Source of the DNA: Legionella sp. MW5194
GTDB taxonomy: Bacteria > Pseudomonadota > Gammaproteobacteria > Legionellales > Legionellaceae
Length of the DNA stretch: 64,000 nucleotides
Reading direction: 5' to 3'
Assembly (NCBI RefSeq): GCF_016864235.1
Contig: NZ_CP045732.1
Span: 1,550,001-1,614,000, forward strand
Part shown: positions 16,484-26,109 of the stretch, in pieces
Position numbering within the stretch: the first letter of the stretch is position 1
Layout: every line of letters starts with the position of its first letter
Translations under genes and position numbers: made by a program
The notes under the pieces: model-generated
Seen by the model: the letters and a program-made list of their open reading frames with translations, nothing else
Databases searched by the model: none
Told to the model about the DNA's origin: nothing

Positions 16484-19400
16484 ATGCTTGAGCGCTATTC
16501 ATCACAACCGCCCCAGGGAACCCGTGCACAAATCAATAAAGCCTATCGCATTGATGAGCTCACTTTAATGAATGAGCTGATTTCCAGTGCGGCTTTAAGC
16601 GATGAACAGCTGGCGGCTATTCGTAACCAGGCTACCCAACTTGTGGAGCAAGTACGGTATGAGCGCAAAAAGAGTACAGGTATTGATTCGTTTTTGACAG
16701 AATATTCTTTATCCAGTGATGAAGGCATTGCCCTGATGTGTCTGGCGGAAGCCCTGTTACGGGTTCCGGACAATGCGACCATTGACAGCCTGATTAAAGA
16801 TAAATTGACCGCGGCAGATTGGAAAGCGCATCGCGGGCAAAGCGACTCTTTTTTTGTCAATGCCACCACCTGGGCTTTGATGCTGACAGGCAAGGTATTA
16901 ACGCCCGAATCGGCGGAATCGACACTCAGTAAAGCCATTCTTCGTTTAATCAATCGCAGCGGTGAAGGCGTGGTGCGCAAAGCGGTGGACAAAGCCATGC
17001 GCATTATGAGCAAGCAGTTCGTGATGGGGCGAACCATTAGTGAGGCGCTGTCACGAGCACGCAAAAAGGAAAGCATCGGCTACCGTTATTCGTACGACAT
17101 GCTGGGTGAGGCCGCATTAACCCGCGTGGATGCCGAGCGTTATTTTCAAGCCTATAAAGACGCCATTGACACCATTGGCCGCCATGCGGACAAGAACATG
17201 ACGATTTACCAGAAGCCTGGTATCTCGATTAAATTGTCCGCGTTGCATCCGCGCTACAATGAATCACAGCGCGAACGGGTCATGATCGAATTACCGCCTA
17301 AATTGCTGGCCCTGGCGCAGGCTGCCAGGAGTTATGATATTGCCATGACCATTGACGCAGAGGAATCCGAGCGCCTTGAATTGTCTCTGGATGTGATTGA
17401 GCAGGTGTTTTGCGATGACAGCCTCCACGGCTGGCATGGGTTTGGTATGGCGGTACAGTCTTATCAGAAACGGGCTTTTTATTTGCTGGATTGGGTCGCG
17501 GAATTAGCCCGCCGTAAACAACGGCGCATGATGGTACGCCTGATTAAAGGAGCCTATTGGGACAGTGAAATCAAGAAAACCCAAATGCAGGGTCTTTCCG
17601 GTTACCCTGTGTTTACCCGCAAGGTCTTTACGGATGTGTCTTTCCAGGCCTGTGCTAAAAAGCTGCTGACCCTGACCGATGCCATCTATCCGCAATTTGC
17701 GACGCATAATGCTTATTCAGTCGCGATGATCCTCACTATTGTCGGAAATTATCGCGATTTTGAATTTCAGTGCCTGCACGGTATGGGCAATGAATTGTAT
17801 GAGCAGATTGTCCCTGCGAAACGTCTTGGCATACCCTGCCGTATTTATGCGCCAGTAGGCAGCCACGAAGATTTATTGCCTTACCTGGTCAGAAGGCTGC
17901 TTGAAAACGGGGCTAATTCCTCGTTTGTGAATCGCATTGTGGATGAAAAAGCGCCCATCAGCACGCTGGTTGAGGATCCTGTCAGCAAAGCCAATCAATT
18001 ACTTGGCAAGATCAATCAGAATATTCCGTTGCCCTCCGCCATTTTTTCGCCCGAGCGGAAAAATTCCTCCGGGTTTGATTTTTCCGACAGAGAGGCTGTG
18101 GCCGCGTTGAAACAGCAGTATGCTGAAATGGATTTATCACGTTGGCAGGCTAAACCCGTCATTGCCGGGCGGGATGGCGGTCAGGTTGATCGAAGTGTGA
18201 CATCGCCGCAACAACCTGGACGACCCGTCGGGCGTGTCAGCGACGCCACCCGCGAAGACATCGATTGGGCATTAACACAGGCAGAAGCCGCGTTTCCTGC
18301 CTGGAACACCCGACCTGTCAGTGAGCGCGCGGCCTGCCTTACCCGTTATGCCGATCTGTTGGAAGAAAACAGGGCGACGCTGTTAGCCATGGCGTGCCTT
18401 GAAGCAGGCAAGACCTGGAATGACGGCGTGGCCGAAGTGCGGGAAGCCATTGATTTTTGTCGTTATTATGCCGCCATGGCCACCAAATTAATGGCTAAAC
18501 CCCTGTCCCTTCATGGTTACACTGGCGAGATCAATGAACTGAGTCTCCATGGACGAGGAACAGTGTTATGCATCAGTCCCTGGAATTTCCCGCTGGCCAT
18601 TTTCACAGGTCAGGTGGTTGCGGCGTTAGTAACCGGTAACTGCGTGATTGCCAAGCCGGCTGAGCAAACCCCGATTATTGCCACGTTTGCTGTGCAGTTA
18701 ATGCATCAGGCGGGGATTCCGGCCGCTGTCGTGCAATTGCTACCGGGCACCGGGGAAAGTGTTGGCGCACCGTTAGTCGCTGATAAACGCATTAAAGCGG
18801 TTTTGTTTACGGGTTCTACCCAAACGGCTAACCTTATTAATCAAACGTTAGCAACCCGTGGCGGAGAAATTATCCCGCTGATTGCAGAAACCGGTGGTCA
18901 GAATGCCATGATTGTTGATTCATCCGCACTGCTTGAGCAGGTGGCTGTGGATGCAGTGACTTCCGCTTTTGGCAGCGCGGGTCAGCGTTGTTCGGCGCTC
19001 CGGGTTCTTTACGTCCAGGAGGATGTCTATCCACGCCTGATTGAATTACTGAAGGGGGCCATGGAAGAACTCCAAATTGGCGATCCGCGGTGGTTGTCAA
19101 CAGACATCGGCCCTGTGATTGATAATGATGCTCTGGGAGGGTTAAAATCCCACGTCAACACCATGCTCAAGACTCATGAGCTGATTTATCAATGCAGTCT
19201 TCCCGAAGAATGCAGCGAAGGTTATTTTATGCCGCCCACGGCTATCGCCATTGATTCGATTGCTTCCCTTGAACAAGAAGTATTTGGCCCGATTCTGCAT
19301 GTAATCCGTTACAAGCGAAAAGCCCTTGATCAGGTCATTGATGAAATCAATAACACAGGCTACGGTCTCACCCTGGGTATTCATAGCCGGATTAACCAAA

Positions 19401-19633
19401 CGGTGGAATACATTCGCCAGCGGGTTCATGCCGGTAACTGCTATGTCAACCGCAACATAATTGGAGCGGTTGTTGGTTTGCAACCGTTCGGTGGGGAAGG
19501 GTTATCAGGAACAGGCCCCAAGGCTGGTGGTCCATACTACCTATTGCGTCTTTGTCACGAGCGAACCTACACTGTGGATACCACGGCGGCAGGGGGCAAT
19601 GCCAGCCTGATGTCGTTGCCGGAAGGGCTGTAG
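16484..19633 (+). CDS. putA: Bifunctional proline dehydrogenase / L-glutamate-gamma-semialdehyde dehydrogenase
   Basis: PutA oxidises proline to glutamate in two steps, with electrons passing through FAD to the respiratory chain and then NAD. The 1049-residue product lacks the N-terminal ribbon-helix-helix domain of trifunctional enterobacterial PutA. The proline dehydrogenase barrel shows ISIKLSALHPRY, GFGMAVQSYQKR, VRLIKGAYWDSEIK and the C-terminal RRLLENGANSSFVNRI. The ALDH half shows CISPWNFPLAIFTGQVVAAL, LFTGSTQTA, AETGGQNAMIVDSSAL and the catalytic Cys in SAGQRCSALR. The ATG has a CGGAGG site. A convergent hairpin terminator follows. Confidence 0.97.
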   Translation: MLERYSSQPPQGTRAQINKAYRIDELTLMNELISSAALSDEQLAAIRNQATQLVEQVRYERKKSTGIDSFLTEYSLSSDEGIALMCLAEALLRVPDNATIDSLIKDKLTAADWKAHRGQSDSFFVNATTWALMLTGKVLTPESAESTLSKAILRLINRSGEGVVRKAVDKAMRIMSKQFVMGRTISEALSRARKKESIGYRYSYDMLGEAALTRVDAERYFQAYKDAIDTIGRHADKNMTIYQKPGISIKLSALHPRYNESQRERVMIELPPKLLALAQAARSYDIAMTIDAEESERLELSLDVIEQVFCDDSLHGWHGFGMAVQSYQKRAFYLLDWVAELARRKQRRMMVRLIKGAYWDSEIKKTQMQGLSGYPVFTRKVFTDVSFQACAKKLLTLTDAIYPQFATHNAYSVAMILTIVGNYRDFEFQCLHGMGNELYEQIVPAKRLGIPCRIYAPVGSHEDLLPYLVRRLLENGANSSFVNRIVDEKAPISTLVEDPVSKANQLLGKINQNIPLPSAIFSPERKNSSGFDFSDREAVAALKQQYAEMDLSRWQAKPVIAGRDGGQVDRSVTSPQQPGRPVGRVSDATREDIDWALTQAEAAFPAWNTRPVSERAACLTRYADLLEENRATLLAMACLEAGKTWNDGVAEVREAIDFCRYYAAMATKLMAKPLSLHGYTGEINELSLHGRGTVLCISPWNFPLAIFTGQVVAALVTGNCVIAKPAEQTPIIATFAVQLMHQAGIPAAVVQLLPGTGESVGAPLVADKRIKAVLFTGSTQTANLINQTLATRGGEIIPLIAETGGQNAMIVDSSALLEQVAVDAVTSAFGSAGQRCSALRVLYVQEDVYPRLIELLKGAMEELQIGDPRWLSTDIGPVIDNDALGGLKSHVNTMLKTHELIYQCSLPEECSEGYFMPPTAIAIDSIASLEQEVFGPILHVIRYKRKALDQVIDEINNTGYGLTLGIHSRINQTVEYIRQRVHAGNCYVNRNIIGAVVGLQPFGGEGLSGTGPKAGGPYYLLRLCHERTYTVDTTAAGGNASLMSLPEGL

Positions 19634-19639
19634 TCGAAA

Positions 19640-19666
19640 AGCGGTTGGTCTAAAGAGCCAACCGCT
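19640..19666. terminator. Bidirectional terminator between putA and the APC permease gene
   Basis: AGCGGTTGG (19640-19648) pairs with CCAACCGCT (19658-19666) around a 9-base loop. Short T tracts follow on both strands. It lies between the stops of two convergent genes. Confidence 0.7.
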
Positions 19667-19670
19667 GGCT

Positions 19671-21044
19671 TTAATCATGCCGTTTGGCAAAAATCCAGGG
19701 AAGGACAACGAACAGGAACAGTCCGCCAACCAGGAAGGCTTCAAAGAAAGAAATATTACCCACTGGAATTTGTGTTGGCGGAACAAAGCCAATGGCCATG
19801 GCTAGCAGACAGCATAACATGCCAGTACCGGCAACCAGCCACATAACCCAATTGCCTCCGGGAATGGTGTAGCTGCGGTGGCGGTCAGGTTGGCTGTAGC
19901 GGAGTTTAATCGCGGCGGCAAACATAAACACATAAACCATCAGCGCCATTTGCGCGCTTAAGTCACTTAAAATCCAGTACGCTGCATTGATTGAATCGAG
20001 CAAAATAAACACACTGCTCAACAGCGAAAAGATAATCCCCTGGGTAATGAGAATATTCACCGGTGCACCATGACGGTTCACTCGCGAGAAAAATTCAGGC
20101 AACGACCCGTCCCGCGCTGACACCAGCAATCCCTTGGTGGGACCAATAATCCAGGCGGAGACGCCGCTTAATCCCCCAAGAATAATCAAAATGGCAATGA
20201 CATAAGTCATCCAGGGCATCGCATAGGCTTTAAAAAAGACGGCATACGCATCCACTAAACCTGAGACAACACTCAATTGGGCGTTAGGAACGACAATCAC
20301 GATCGCCAGCGAGCCAAACATCAAGGTTGAAAAAATAAGCAGGGTGGAATAAAGGATAGCGCGTGGGTAATCGCGTTGCGGATTACGCACTTCTTCAGCA
20401 TGCACGGCCGACATTTCCATGCCGATAAGACCAAACAACACGGCTGAAAACAGGGATAAATTGCCTATGGAGCTGAAATCCGGAATCCAGGAGGAGGGGG
20501 CCTCAATGGAGGTCGGTCTACCTTGCAAAAGCCATAATCCCCCAAGGATAATAATCCCGATCATGGGTAAAATCGTGCCAAGAATAGCGCCCACCGTGCT
20601 GACGATACTGGACAGGCGCATACCAAAGCAATTGAGCAGGGTAAACAGCCAAAATAACCCAAGCGCACTGCTTAAAAGATAGAATTTGTTATTTGCAAGC
20701 TGTGGGGCAAACAAGTACGACAGGGTAGCCGCGATAAACGCGAGAATGGTGGGATACCAGACAACATTGTAAATCCACTGCAGCCAGATGGTAATAAACC
20801 CGGCACGTTTGCCAAAGGCTTCACGAACCCAGACATACAATCCCCCCGTATTCGGATAGGCAGTCGCCAGTTCCGCGGCAACCAGGGCAACGGGGATAAA
20901 AAAAGCAAAGGCGGCCACTAAATAATAGGAGATCAGCGGTAGGCCCAGTTTGGCGCTCATGGGCAACGTACGCAGGCTGTCTACGGCAATCACGTTGATC
21001 ATGACCAGGGAAAAAACCGACAACACTTTATGATTAGGATTCAT
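19671..21044 (-). CDS. APC-superfamily amino-acid permease
   Basis: This 457-residue integral inner-membrane transporter has about twelve hydrophobic segments. The first helix region NVIAVDSLRTLPMSAKLGLP and the following ELATAYPNTGGLYVWVREAFG match the glutamate/GABA antiporter-like branch of the APC superfamily. AVHAEEVRNPQRDYPRAI and GPTKGLLVSARDGSLPEFF are further landmarks. I chose the ATG at 21044 for its AAGGAAC site; the longer frame adds 15 hydrophilic residues. The substrate is not evident. Its position beside putA is compatible with amino-acid uptake, but it is on the opposite strand. Confidence 0.82.
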   Translation of the reverse strand: MNPNHKVLSVFSLVMINVIAVDSLRTLPMSAKLGLPLISYYLVAAFAFFIPVALVAAELATAYPNTGGLYVWVREAFGKRAGFITIWLQWIYNVVWYPTILAFIAATLSYLFAPQLANNKFYLLSSALGLFWLFTLLNCFGMRLSSIVSTVGAILGTILPMIGIIILGGLWLLQGRPTSIEAPSSWIPDFSSIGNLSLFSAVLFGLIGMEMSAVHAEEVRNPQRDYPRAILYSTLLIFSTLMFGSLAIVIVVPNAQLSVVSGLVDAYAVFFKAYAMPWMTYVIAILIILGGLSGVSAWIIGPTKGLLVSARDGSLPEFFSRVNRHGAPVNILITQGIIFSLLSSVFILLDSINAAYWILSDLSAQMALMVYVFMFAAAIKLRYSQPDRHRSYTIPGGNWVMWLVAGTGMLCCLLAMAIGFVPPTQIPVGNISFFEAFLVGGLFLFVVLPWIFAKRHD

Positions 21045-21230
21045 GATGTTCCTTCTGGCACGATAACACAGAGACTGACGATGGCACACAGCAGCGCACC
21101 GAAAACCGTGATAGATACAAACGGCGGAATTTAACAGTTAAGCGTTGTAAAATCAATGGATGACAAGCAGAGGCAAATTCAACCCGAAGGCCGGGGCGGC
21201 AATCTGCCCTCAGCCTCGTGGTTCTGAAGA

Positions 21231-23903
21231 TTAAATCATATTGCGTAAAACATACTGCAAAATACCGCCATGACGGTAATACTCCAGTTCATTGGCAGTA
21301 TCGATACGGCAAAGAACGGGAACAGTCATCTCGTCACCGTTCTGGCGTCGAATGATGACGGGCAGTTTAGCGCCTGCCTTCAGCGAATCATCAACAGCAA
21401 TGCTGAATCGTTCGCTGCCATCAAGGTTTAAGGTTTTACGGGTGGTGCCTTCTTCAAATTGCAGAGGCAGAATGCCCATACCGATTAAGTTTGAACGGTG
21501 AATACGTTCAAAACTTTCAGTGATAACTGCCTTAACGCCTAACAGGTTGGTCCCTTTAGCGGCCCAGTCCCTGGAAGACCCCGTGCCGTATTCTTTACCG
21601 GCCACAATAACTAATTGCTGATGCTGGTCCTGATAGAGCATGGCTGCATCATAAATGGACATGATTTCACCACTGGGGATATGACGCGTCATACCACCCT
21701 CAATGCCTGGAATCATTTCATTACGGATTCGAATATTGGCAAAAGTCCCCCGCATCATGACTTCATGATTACCGCGTCGTGAGCCGTAGGAATTAAAATC
21801 AGCTTCCTTCACTCCTTTGGACTTTAAGTACAGGCCTGCCGGGGAATTGGCTTTGATGGAGCCAGCCGGTGAAATGTGGTCGGTGGTAATCGAATCGCCC
21901 AGTAAAGCGAGAACATAAGCGCCTTCAATGGGTTGAATTGCTTGCGGATGACGGCTTAAATTTTCAAAGAAGGGTGGATGCTGGATATAGGTTGAGTCGG
22001 CATCCCATTGATAGGTCATGCCGCTGTTGACCTTAATCGCCTGCCAGTGTTCATCCCCTTTAAAGACTTCATCGTATTCCTTGCGGAACATGGCACCGGT
22101 TACTTTAGCTACTTCGGCAGCCACTTCATCATTGCTTGGCCAAATGTCTTTAAGGTAAACAGGATTACCCGCTTTATCCTGGCCAATCGGGTCTTTGCTT
22201 AAATCACCGGTGGTGGTACCGCTTAAGGCATAAGCGACAACCAGCGGCGGGGACGCCAGCCAGTTAGCCCGTACCTGCGGGTGCACGCGGCCTTCAAAAT
22301 TACGGTTTCCGGAGAGCACAGAGCAAACCACCACGTCATTGTCGCTCACTGACGCGGCAATGGCGTCCGGCAATGGGCCTGAGTTGCCGATGCAGGTGGT
22401 GCAGCCATAACCGACCAAGTTAAAGCCCAATTGATCCAGGTATTGGGAGAGACCGGCTTTGTGCAGGTAATCGGTAACGACTTTGGAGCCGGGGGCTAAG
22501 GATGATTTCACCCAGGGTTTACGCGACAGTCCTTTTTCAACCGCTTTTTTTGCCACAAGGCCTGCAGCCATCAACACACTCGGATTAGAGGTGTTGGTGC
22601 AGCTGGTAATGGCTGCAATCACCACATGGCCATGTTGCAGGTTGTAGTCTTCCCCTTTCACGGGGAAGGACTTGTTTTTTTCTTGATCCTTGCCGGTTTC
22701 AACCAGGAATTTATTAAATTCGGTGGCTAAGGTGGTTAAATTCACTTTGTCCTGCGGGCGCTTGGGACCGGCTAATGAGGGTTCAACGCTGGATAAATCA
22801 AGTTCGAGGGTGTCAGTAAAGACGGGATCTTCGCTTCCCGCTTCATACCACATGCCCTGTGCTTTGCAATACTGTTCCACAAGCGCAATGGTGTGGGCAT
22901 CACGGCCGGACAACTCAAGATAACGCAGGGTCTCTTTATCCACCGGGAAGAAACCGCAAGTGGCGCCGTATTCTGGAGCCATGTTGGAAATGGTGGCACG
23001 ATCGGCTAAAGGCAAGTCGGCAAGGCCGGGGCCAAAAAATTCAACAAACTTCCCGACAACGCCTTTCTTGCGCAACATTTGGGTAACCGTCAGTACCAGA
23101 TCGGTGGCGGTAATGCCTTGACGCAATTTGCCGGTTAAACGGAAACCAACGACCTCGGGAATCAGCATGGAAACGGGTTGTCCAAGCATGGCCGCTTCAG
23201 CTTCGATGCCGCCGACACCCCAGCCTAAAACGCCGAGACCGTTAATCATGGTCGTATGAGAATCGGTCCCTACCAAGGTGTCCGGGTAAGCGTAATGCTG
23301 ACCGTCGTGCTCGCTGCTCCAGACGGTTTTACCCAGGTATTCCAGATTGACCTGATGGCAAATACCAGTACCTGGCGGAACAACCTGAAAATTGGCAAAT
23401 GCTTTTTGGCCCCAGCGTAAAAACTCGTAACGCTCCTTGTTGCGTTCCATCTCAATCGCTGTGTTGATGCGCATGGAATCCGGCGTGGCAAATTTGTCCA
23501 CCATGATGGAGTGGTCAATGACCAGATCAACGGGAGACAGGGGTGAAATTTTATTGGCATTGCCGCCCATTTTTTCCAGTGCGGAGCGCATGGCAGCAAG
23601 ATCAACCACCGCTGGGACACCGGTAAAATCCTGCATCAGCACACGGGCCGGACGGTAGGCGATTTCATGCTGTGAGGTTCGTGTATGAAGCCAACCGGCA
23701 AGGGCCTTGATATCATCCACTGTGACAGTATGGCCTTCCTCAAAACGCAACAGGTTTTCAAACAGCACTTTCAGTGAATAAGGCAGGCGGTTAATGCCTT
23801 TAAAATGTTTTTTTTCAGCTTCTTGTAAGCTGTAATAATGATATGTCTTGCCGTCGACTTGTAATTCACGTCGAGTAGAAAGGCTATCGTGACCCACTTT
23901 CAT
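21231..23903 (-). CDS. acnA: Aconitate hydratase A
   Basis: This TCA-cycle enzyme interconverts citrate and isocitrate with a 4Fe-4S cluster. The 890-residue product is the AcnA/IRP1 type: N-terminal [27 protein letters not shown], then [20 protein letters not shown]. The cluster Cys are in [12 protein letters not shown] and [14 protein letters not shown], and the C-terminal swivel domain has [13 protein letters not shown]. The ATG has an AGGAG site. Aconitase has been described as a major iron protein of Legionella. It stands alone with its own promoter. Confidence 0.97.
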   Translation of the reverse strand: MKVGHDSLSTRRELQVDGKTYHYYSLQEAEKKHFKGINRLPYSLKVLFENLLRFEEGHTVTVDDIKALAGWLHTRTSQHEIAYRPARVLMQDFTGVPAVVDLAAMRSALEKMGGNANKISPLSPVDLVIDHSIMVDKFATPDSMRINTAIEMERNKERYEFLRWGQKAFANFQVVPPGTGICHQVNLEYLGKTVWSSEHDGQHYAYPDTLVGTDSHTTMINGLGVLGWGVGGIEAEAAMLGQPVSMLIPEVVGFRLTGKLRQGITATDLVLTVTQMLRKKGVVGKFVEFFGPGLADLPLADRATISNMAPEYGATCGFFPVDKETLRYLELSGRDAHTIALVEQYCKAQGMWYEAGSEDPVFTDTLELDLSSVEPSLAGPKRPQDKVNLTTLATEFNKFLVETGKDQEKNKSFPVKGEDYNLQHGHVVIAAITSCTNTSNPSVLMAAGLVAKKAVEKGLSRKPWVKSSLAPGSKVVTDYLHKAGLSQYLDQLGFNLVGYGCTTCIGNSGPLPDAIAASVSDNDVVVCSVLSGNRNFEGRVHPQVRANWLASPPLVVAYALSGTTTGDLSKDPIGQDKAGNPVYLKDIWPSNDEVAAEVAKVTGAMFRKEYDEVFKGDEHWQAIKVNSGMTYQWDADSTYIQHPPFFENLSRHPQAIQPIEGAYVLALLGDSITTDHISPAGSIKANSPAGLYLKSKGVKEADFNSYGSRRGNHEVMMRGTFANIRIRNEMIPGIEGGMTRHIPSGEIMSIYDAAMLYQDQHQQLVIVAGKEYGTGSSRDWAAKGTNLLGVKAVITESFERIHRSNLIGMGILPLQFEEGTTRKTLNLDGSERFSIAVDDSLKAGAKLPVIIRRQNGDEMTVPVLCRIDTANELEYYRHGGILQYVLRNMI

Positions 23904-23931
23904 ACATCACTCCTGCATGCTAAAAACGTCA

Positions 23932-23960
23932 ATCATAGCCCTAAAACGATCAACTTTACA
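23932..23960 (-). promoter_or_regulatory. acnA promoter
   Basis: On the minus strand, TGTAAA (23955-23960), a 17-base spacer and TATGAT (23932-23937), about 30 bases upstream of the acnA ATG. Confidence 0.6.
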
Positions 23961-24012
23961 GTTTAAAACGAAGTTTTCTGCATCATCAAATGGGAATGAA
24001 AATTATTCCTGT

Positions 24013-24675
24013 TTAAACAGAAAAGGTGCTCTCAACGTAGGGATGTAATTCTTCGTCGGACAGCTCCTGGTGATTGACGATCCCATTTAAGGCCAAGAAC
24101 AGGGTCTCTTCCTGCTTGTTGACGACAGCCTCATGGCCATGTGTTTCGGCAACGGTATAAAACAAGCTGGGTGCCATGATGGTCAATGCCACAGCGGTCA
24201 ACAGCAGGGCGATGGGGAGATTAAAGGCAAATGCCACCAGGCCTGAGGCAAGGATGACGCCGCTTAAAAGCATAAATCCTGTTGCTGCCTGATCAAAGGC
24301 AGTGAGGGTATGTTCACCCTGATTGCCTCCAACCCGCAGGTAATGCGGAGAATTGTAGTATTGGCTGACAAAGTCGAAAATTTCCACCCATTCTTCGGGT
24401 TGTTTCTTTTTTATTTTGTCGTATTCGACCAGGCAATCGTCAAGGCATTTGAGGAAGGCATATTTGGCATTAATAAACCGTTGTTTTTCTGCGGGGGGAA
24501 TCGTATTGTCGATGTGATAATCAAACGCGGTGGTGCGCAACGTGAGGAGAGGAAAAAACAAGTCGAGATTTTTTGCGGAAAAGCGGTCGCGAAATTTTTT
24601 AATGAGCGCCGCTGATAACTCATTCAGTTGTGTTTCTGTGTAATTGTCTTTGGTTTTAAAAAAGCGATAGATCAT
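24013..24675 (-). CDS. Hypothetical protein with two adjacent transmembrane helices
   Basis: I do not recognise this 220-residue family. The N-terminal 120 residues are charged and probably helical (for example QLNELSAALIKKFRDRF). Two hydrophobic helices follow at about residues 132-152 and 154-174, separated by a short NLP turn, which suggests a hairpin membrane anchor. An acidic tail comes last (HQELSDEELHPYVESTF). A soluble head with a membrane hairpin is a common architecture among Legionella lineage-specific proteins, some of them effectors, but nothing here proves secretion. It is divergent from fliK and monocistronic. Confidence 0.6.
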   Translation of the reverse strand: MIYRFFKTKDNYTETQLNELSAALIKKFRDRFSAKNLDLFFPLLTLRTTAFDYHIDNTIPPAEKQRFINAKYAFLKCLDDCLVEYDKIKKKQPEEWVEIFDFVSQYYNSPHYLRVGGNQGEHTLTAFDQAATGFMLLSGVILASGLVAFAFNLPIALLLTAVALTIMAPSLFYTVAETHGHEAVVNKQEETLFLALNGIVNHQELSDEELHPYVESTFSV

Positions 24676-24799
24676 GGCATTAAATCCCTATATTCCTGTT
24701 AAATCGAGGCTAGCATGGTCTTTGATCCATCAAAAGGTGCCCATGGCCGGTTTTACAGCTGAGTAATAATAATTAACAAAAAATTGATTTTGCTGAAAA

Positions 24800-24815
24800 T
24801 GGTACGGATATTGCA
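24800..24815 (+). promoter_or_regulatory. fliK: Sigma-54 (RpoN) promoter of fliK
   Basis: TGGTACGGATATTGCA matches the -24/-12 consensus TGGCACGRNNNTTGCW at all defined positions but one. GG and GC are separated by exactly ten bases. The predicted start is near 24826. Legionella flagellar class II genes are known to use RpoN with FleQ. Confidence 0.75.
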
Positions 24816-24853
24816 GCGAAAATCACCATTCCATGATGCAGCCCAGGATAACG

Positions 24854-26059
24854 ATGGATGTGACCCAGTTGCCTGTCACCCCAGTGACAAACCCAGACAC
24901 TATTTCCCCTTTGGGCATCGAAAGTGACGAAAATGGTCAATTAGTTACCAATGATGAGTTTAAACGCGTCATGGGCGATGTATTGGCGGGTGATGCTCTG
25001 AATCAGGAGGCTGACCAATCGGCTGAAAACCAGGGAGCAGCCGATAGCGGGCAAACGCCCATCCCCGTGGCTCTGCCGATTGACTTGCCTGTGGTTACAA
25101 CACCTGAGCCTGTGGTTTTGTCTGAACCCCCTGTATTGCCGGATGAAACGCTTTTGGCAGAACCAATCCTTCCGTTACCTGCGAATGAAAGTCCGCATTT
25201 AGCCTGGTTCGCAGCGACTGGCTTTGAACCGCCAAACCCCTTGCTCGGTGATGAGGCAATGCCTGTGACTGTGAGTCTCCTGGATACCGATGCGACAATG
25301 GTTTCCGACAAACAGACTTTCATGATTCCGCTGCCTCAGCCTGCGACTGTTCAAGGCGGCAAGGCCACCATTCCCGCCATAGAGGTTTCAACGACTGATG
25401 GCGATGACGTGGATCCGCTGTCTTTAATGAGCGAGTGGAGTGGCAACAAAAAAGAAATGGACGCAAGCCTCAGGATGGAGGATAAGTTGTTGACGATGGC
25501 CGAATCAGTCACCCGACTGGAAAAGCGCCTTAACGCCGAGACCGCAGTGAACCCTCTCAATGGTGCCATGGGCGCAATAAACCAGACTAAAGTGCAGGCC
25601 TCGCCCACACCTCAGGTGCCAATGCCCGTCAAAAGCCTGGAGTTGCCTGTGCTAGTGGACAGCCCGGAATGGGGCAGTCAATTTTCCCAACAGATTACCT
25701 GGCTCGGTCAGCAGAAAATTGATCGGGCAGTGATTCGTTTAAATCCTCAGGAGCTCGGACCCCTTGAGGTCAATATCAAGTTTCATAAGGATGAAGCCTC
25801 ATTGACTATCACCGCGCATACCCTGCACGTGCGGGACATGATTGAGCAGGCGATTCCACGGCTTCGGGACATGATGTCTGAGCAGGGAATTAACCTGTCG
25901 CAATTCTCTATTGAATCCAATGCCAGTCAGCATCAGGCGGGCCGGCAGCCGGGTCATGCACAACACACGGGTAACCCTGCTCCTTCAGTTATGGAAGAAG
26001 GCAGCCAGGAGACCAGTGTAATCAAAAATAGCCGTGGTTTGATTGATTATTTTGCATAA
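24854..26059 (+). CDS. fliK: Flagellar hook-length control protein
   Basis: FliK is the secreted molecular ruler that ends hook growth and switches export to filament proteins. The 401-residue product has a low-complexity, Pro/Thr/acidic N-terminal two thirds. The conserved C-terminal domain follows, with WGSQFSQQITWLGQQ, RAVIRLNPQELGPLEVNI and VRDMIEQAIPRLRDMMSEQG. I prefer the ATG at 24854: it has an AGGA site, whereas the ATGs at 24833 and 24836 would lie only 7-10 bases from the predicted sigma-54 transcript start. No other flagellar gene is nearby, so fliK is isolated here. Confidence 0.88.
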   Translation: MDVTQLPVTPVTNPDTISPLGIESDENGQLVTNDEFKRVMGDVLAGDALNQEADQSAENQGAADSGQTPIPVALPIDLPVVTTPEPVVLSEPPVLPDETLLAEPILPLPANESPHLAWFAATGFEPPNPLLGDEAMPVTVSLLDTDATMVSDKQTFMIPLPQPATVQGGKATIPAIEVSTTDGDDVDPLSLMSEWSGNKKEMDASLRMEDKLLTMAESVTRLEKRLNAETAVNPLNGAMGAINQTKVQASPTPQVPMPVKSLELPVLVDSPEWGSQFSQQITWLGQQKIDRAVIRLNPQELGPLEVNIKFHKDEASLTITAHTLHVRDMIEQAIPRLRDMMSEQGINLSQFSIESNASQHQAGRQPGHAQHTGNPAPSVMEEGSQETSVIKNSRGLIDYFA

Positions 26060-26109
26060 TTCCTGATTGACTGGTAAGGTAACTTATCTGGGTATAACAG
26101 GATTGCAGA

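Noticed and set aside
26067-26098. TTGACT...TATAAC as a promoter for the RasGEF-like gene
   Set aside because: The spacer is 20 bases, too long for a convincing sigma-70 promoter; read-through from fliK is equally possible.
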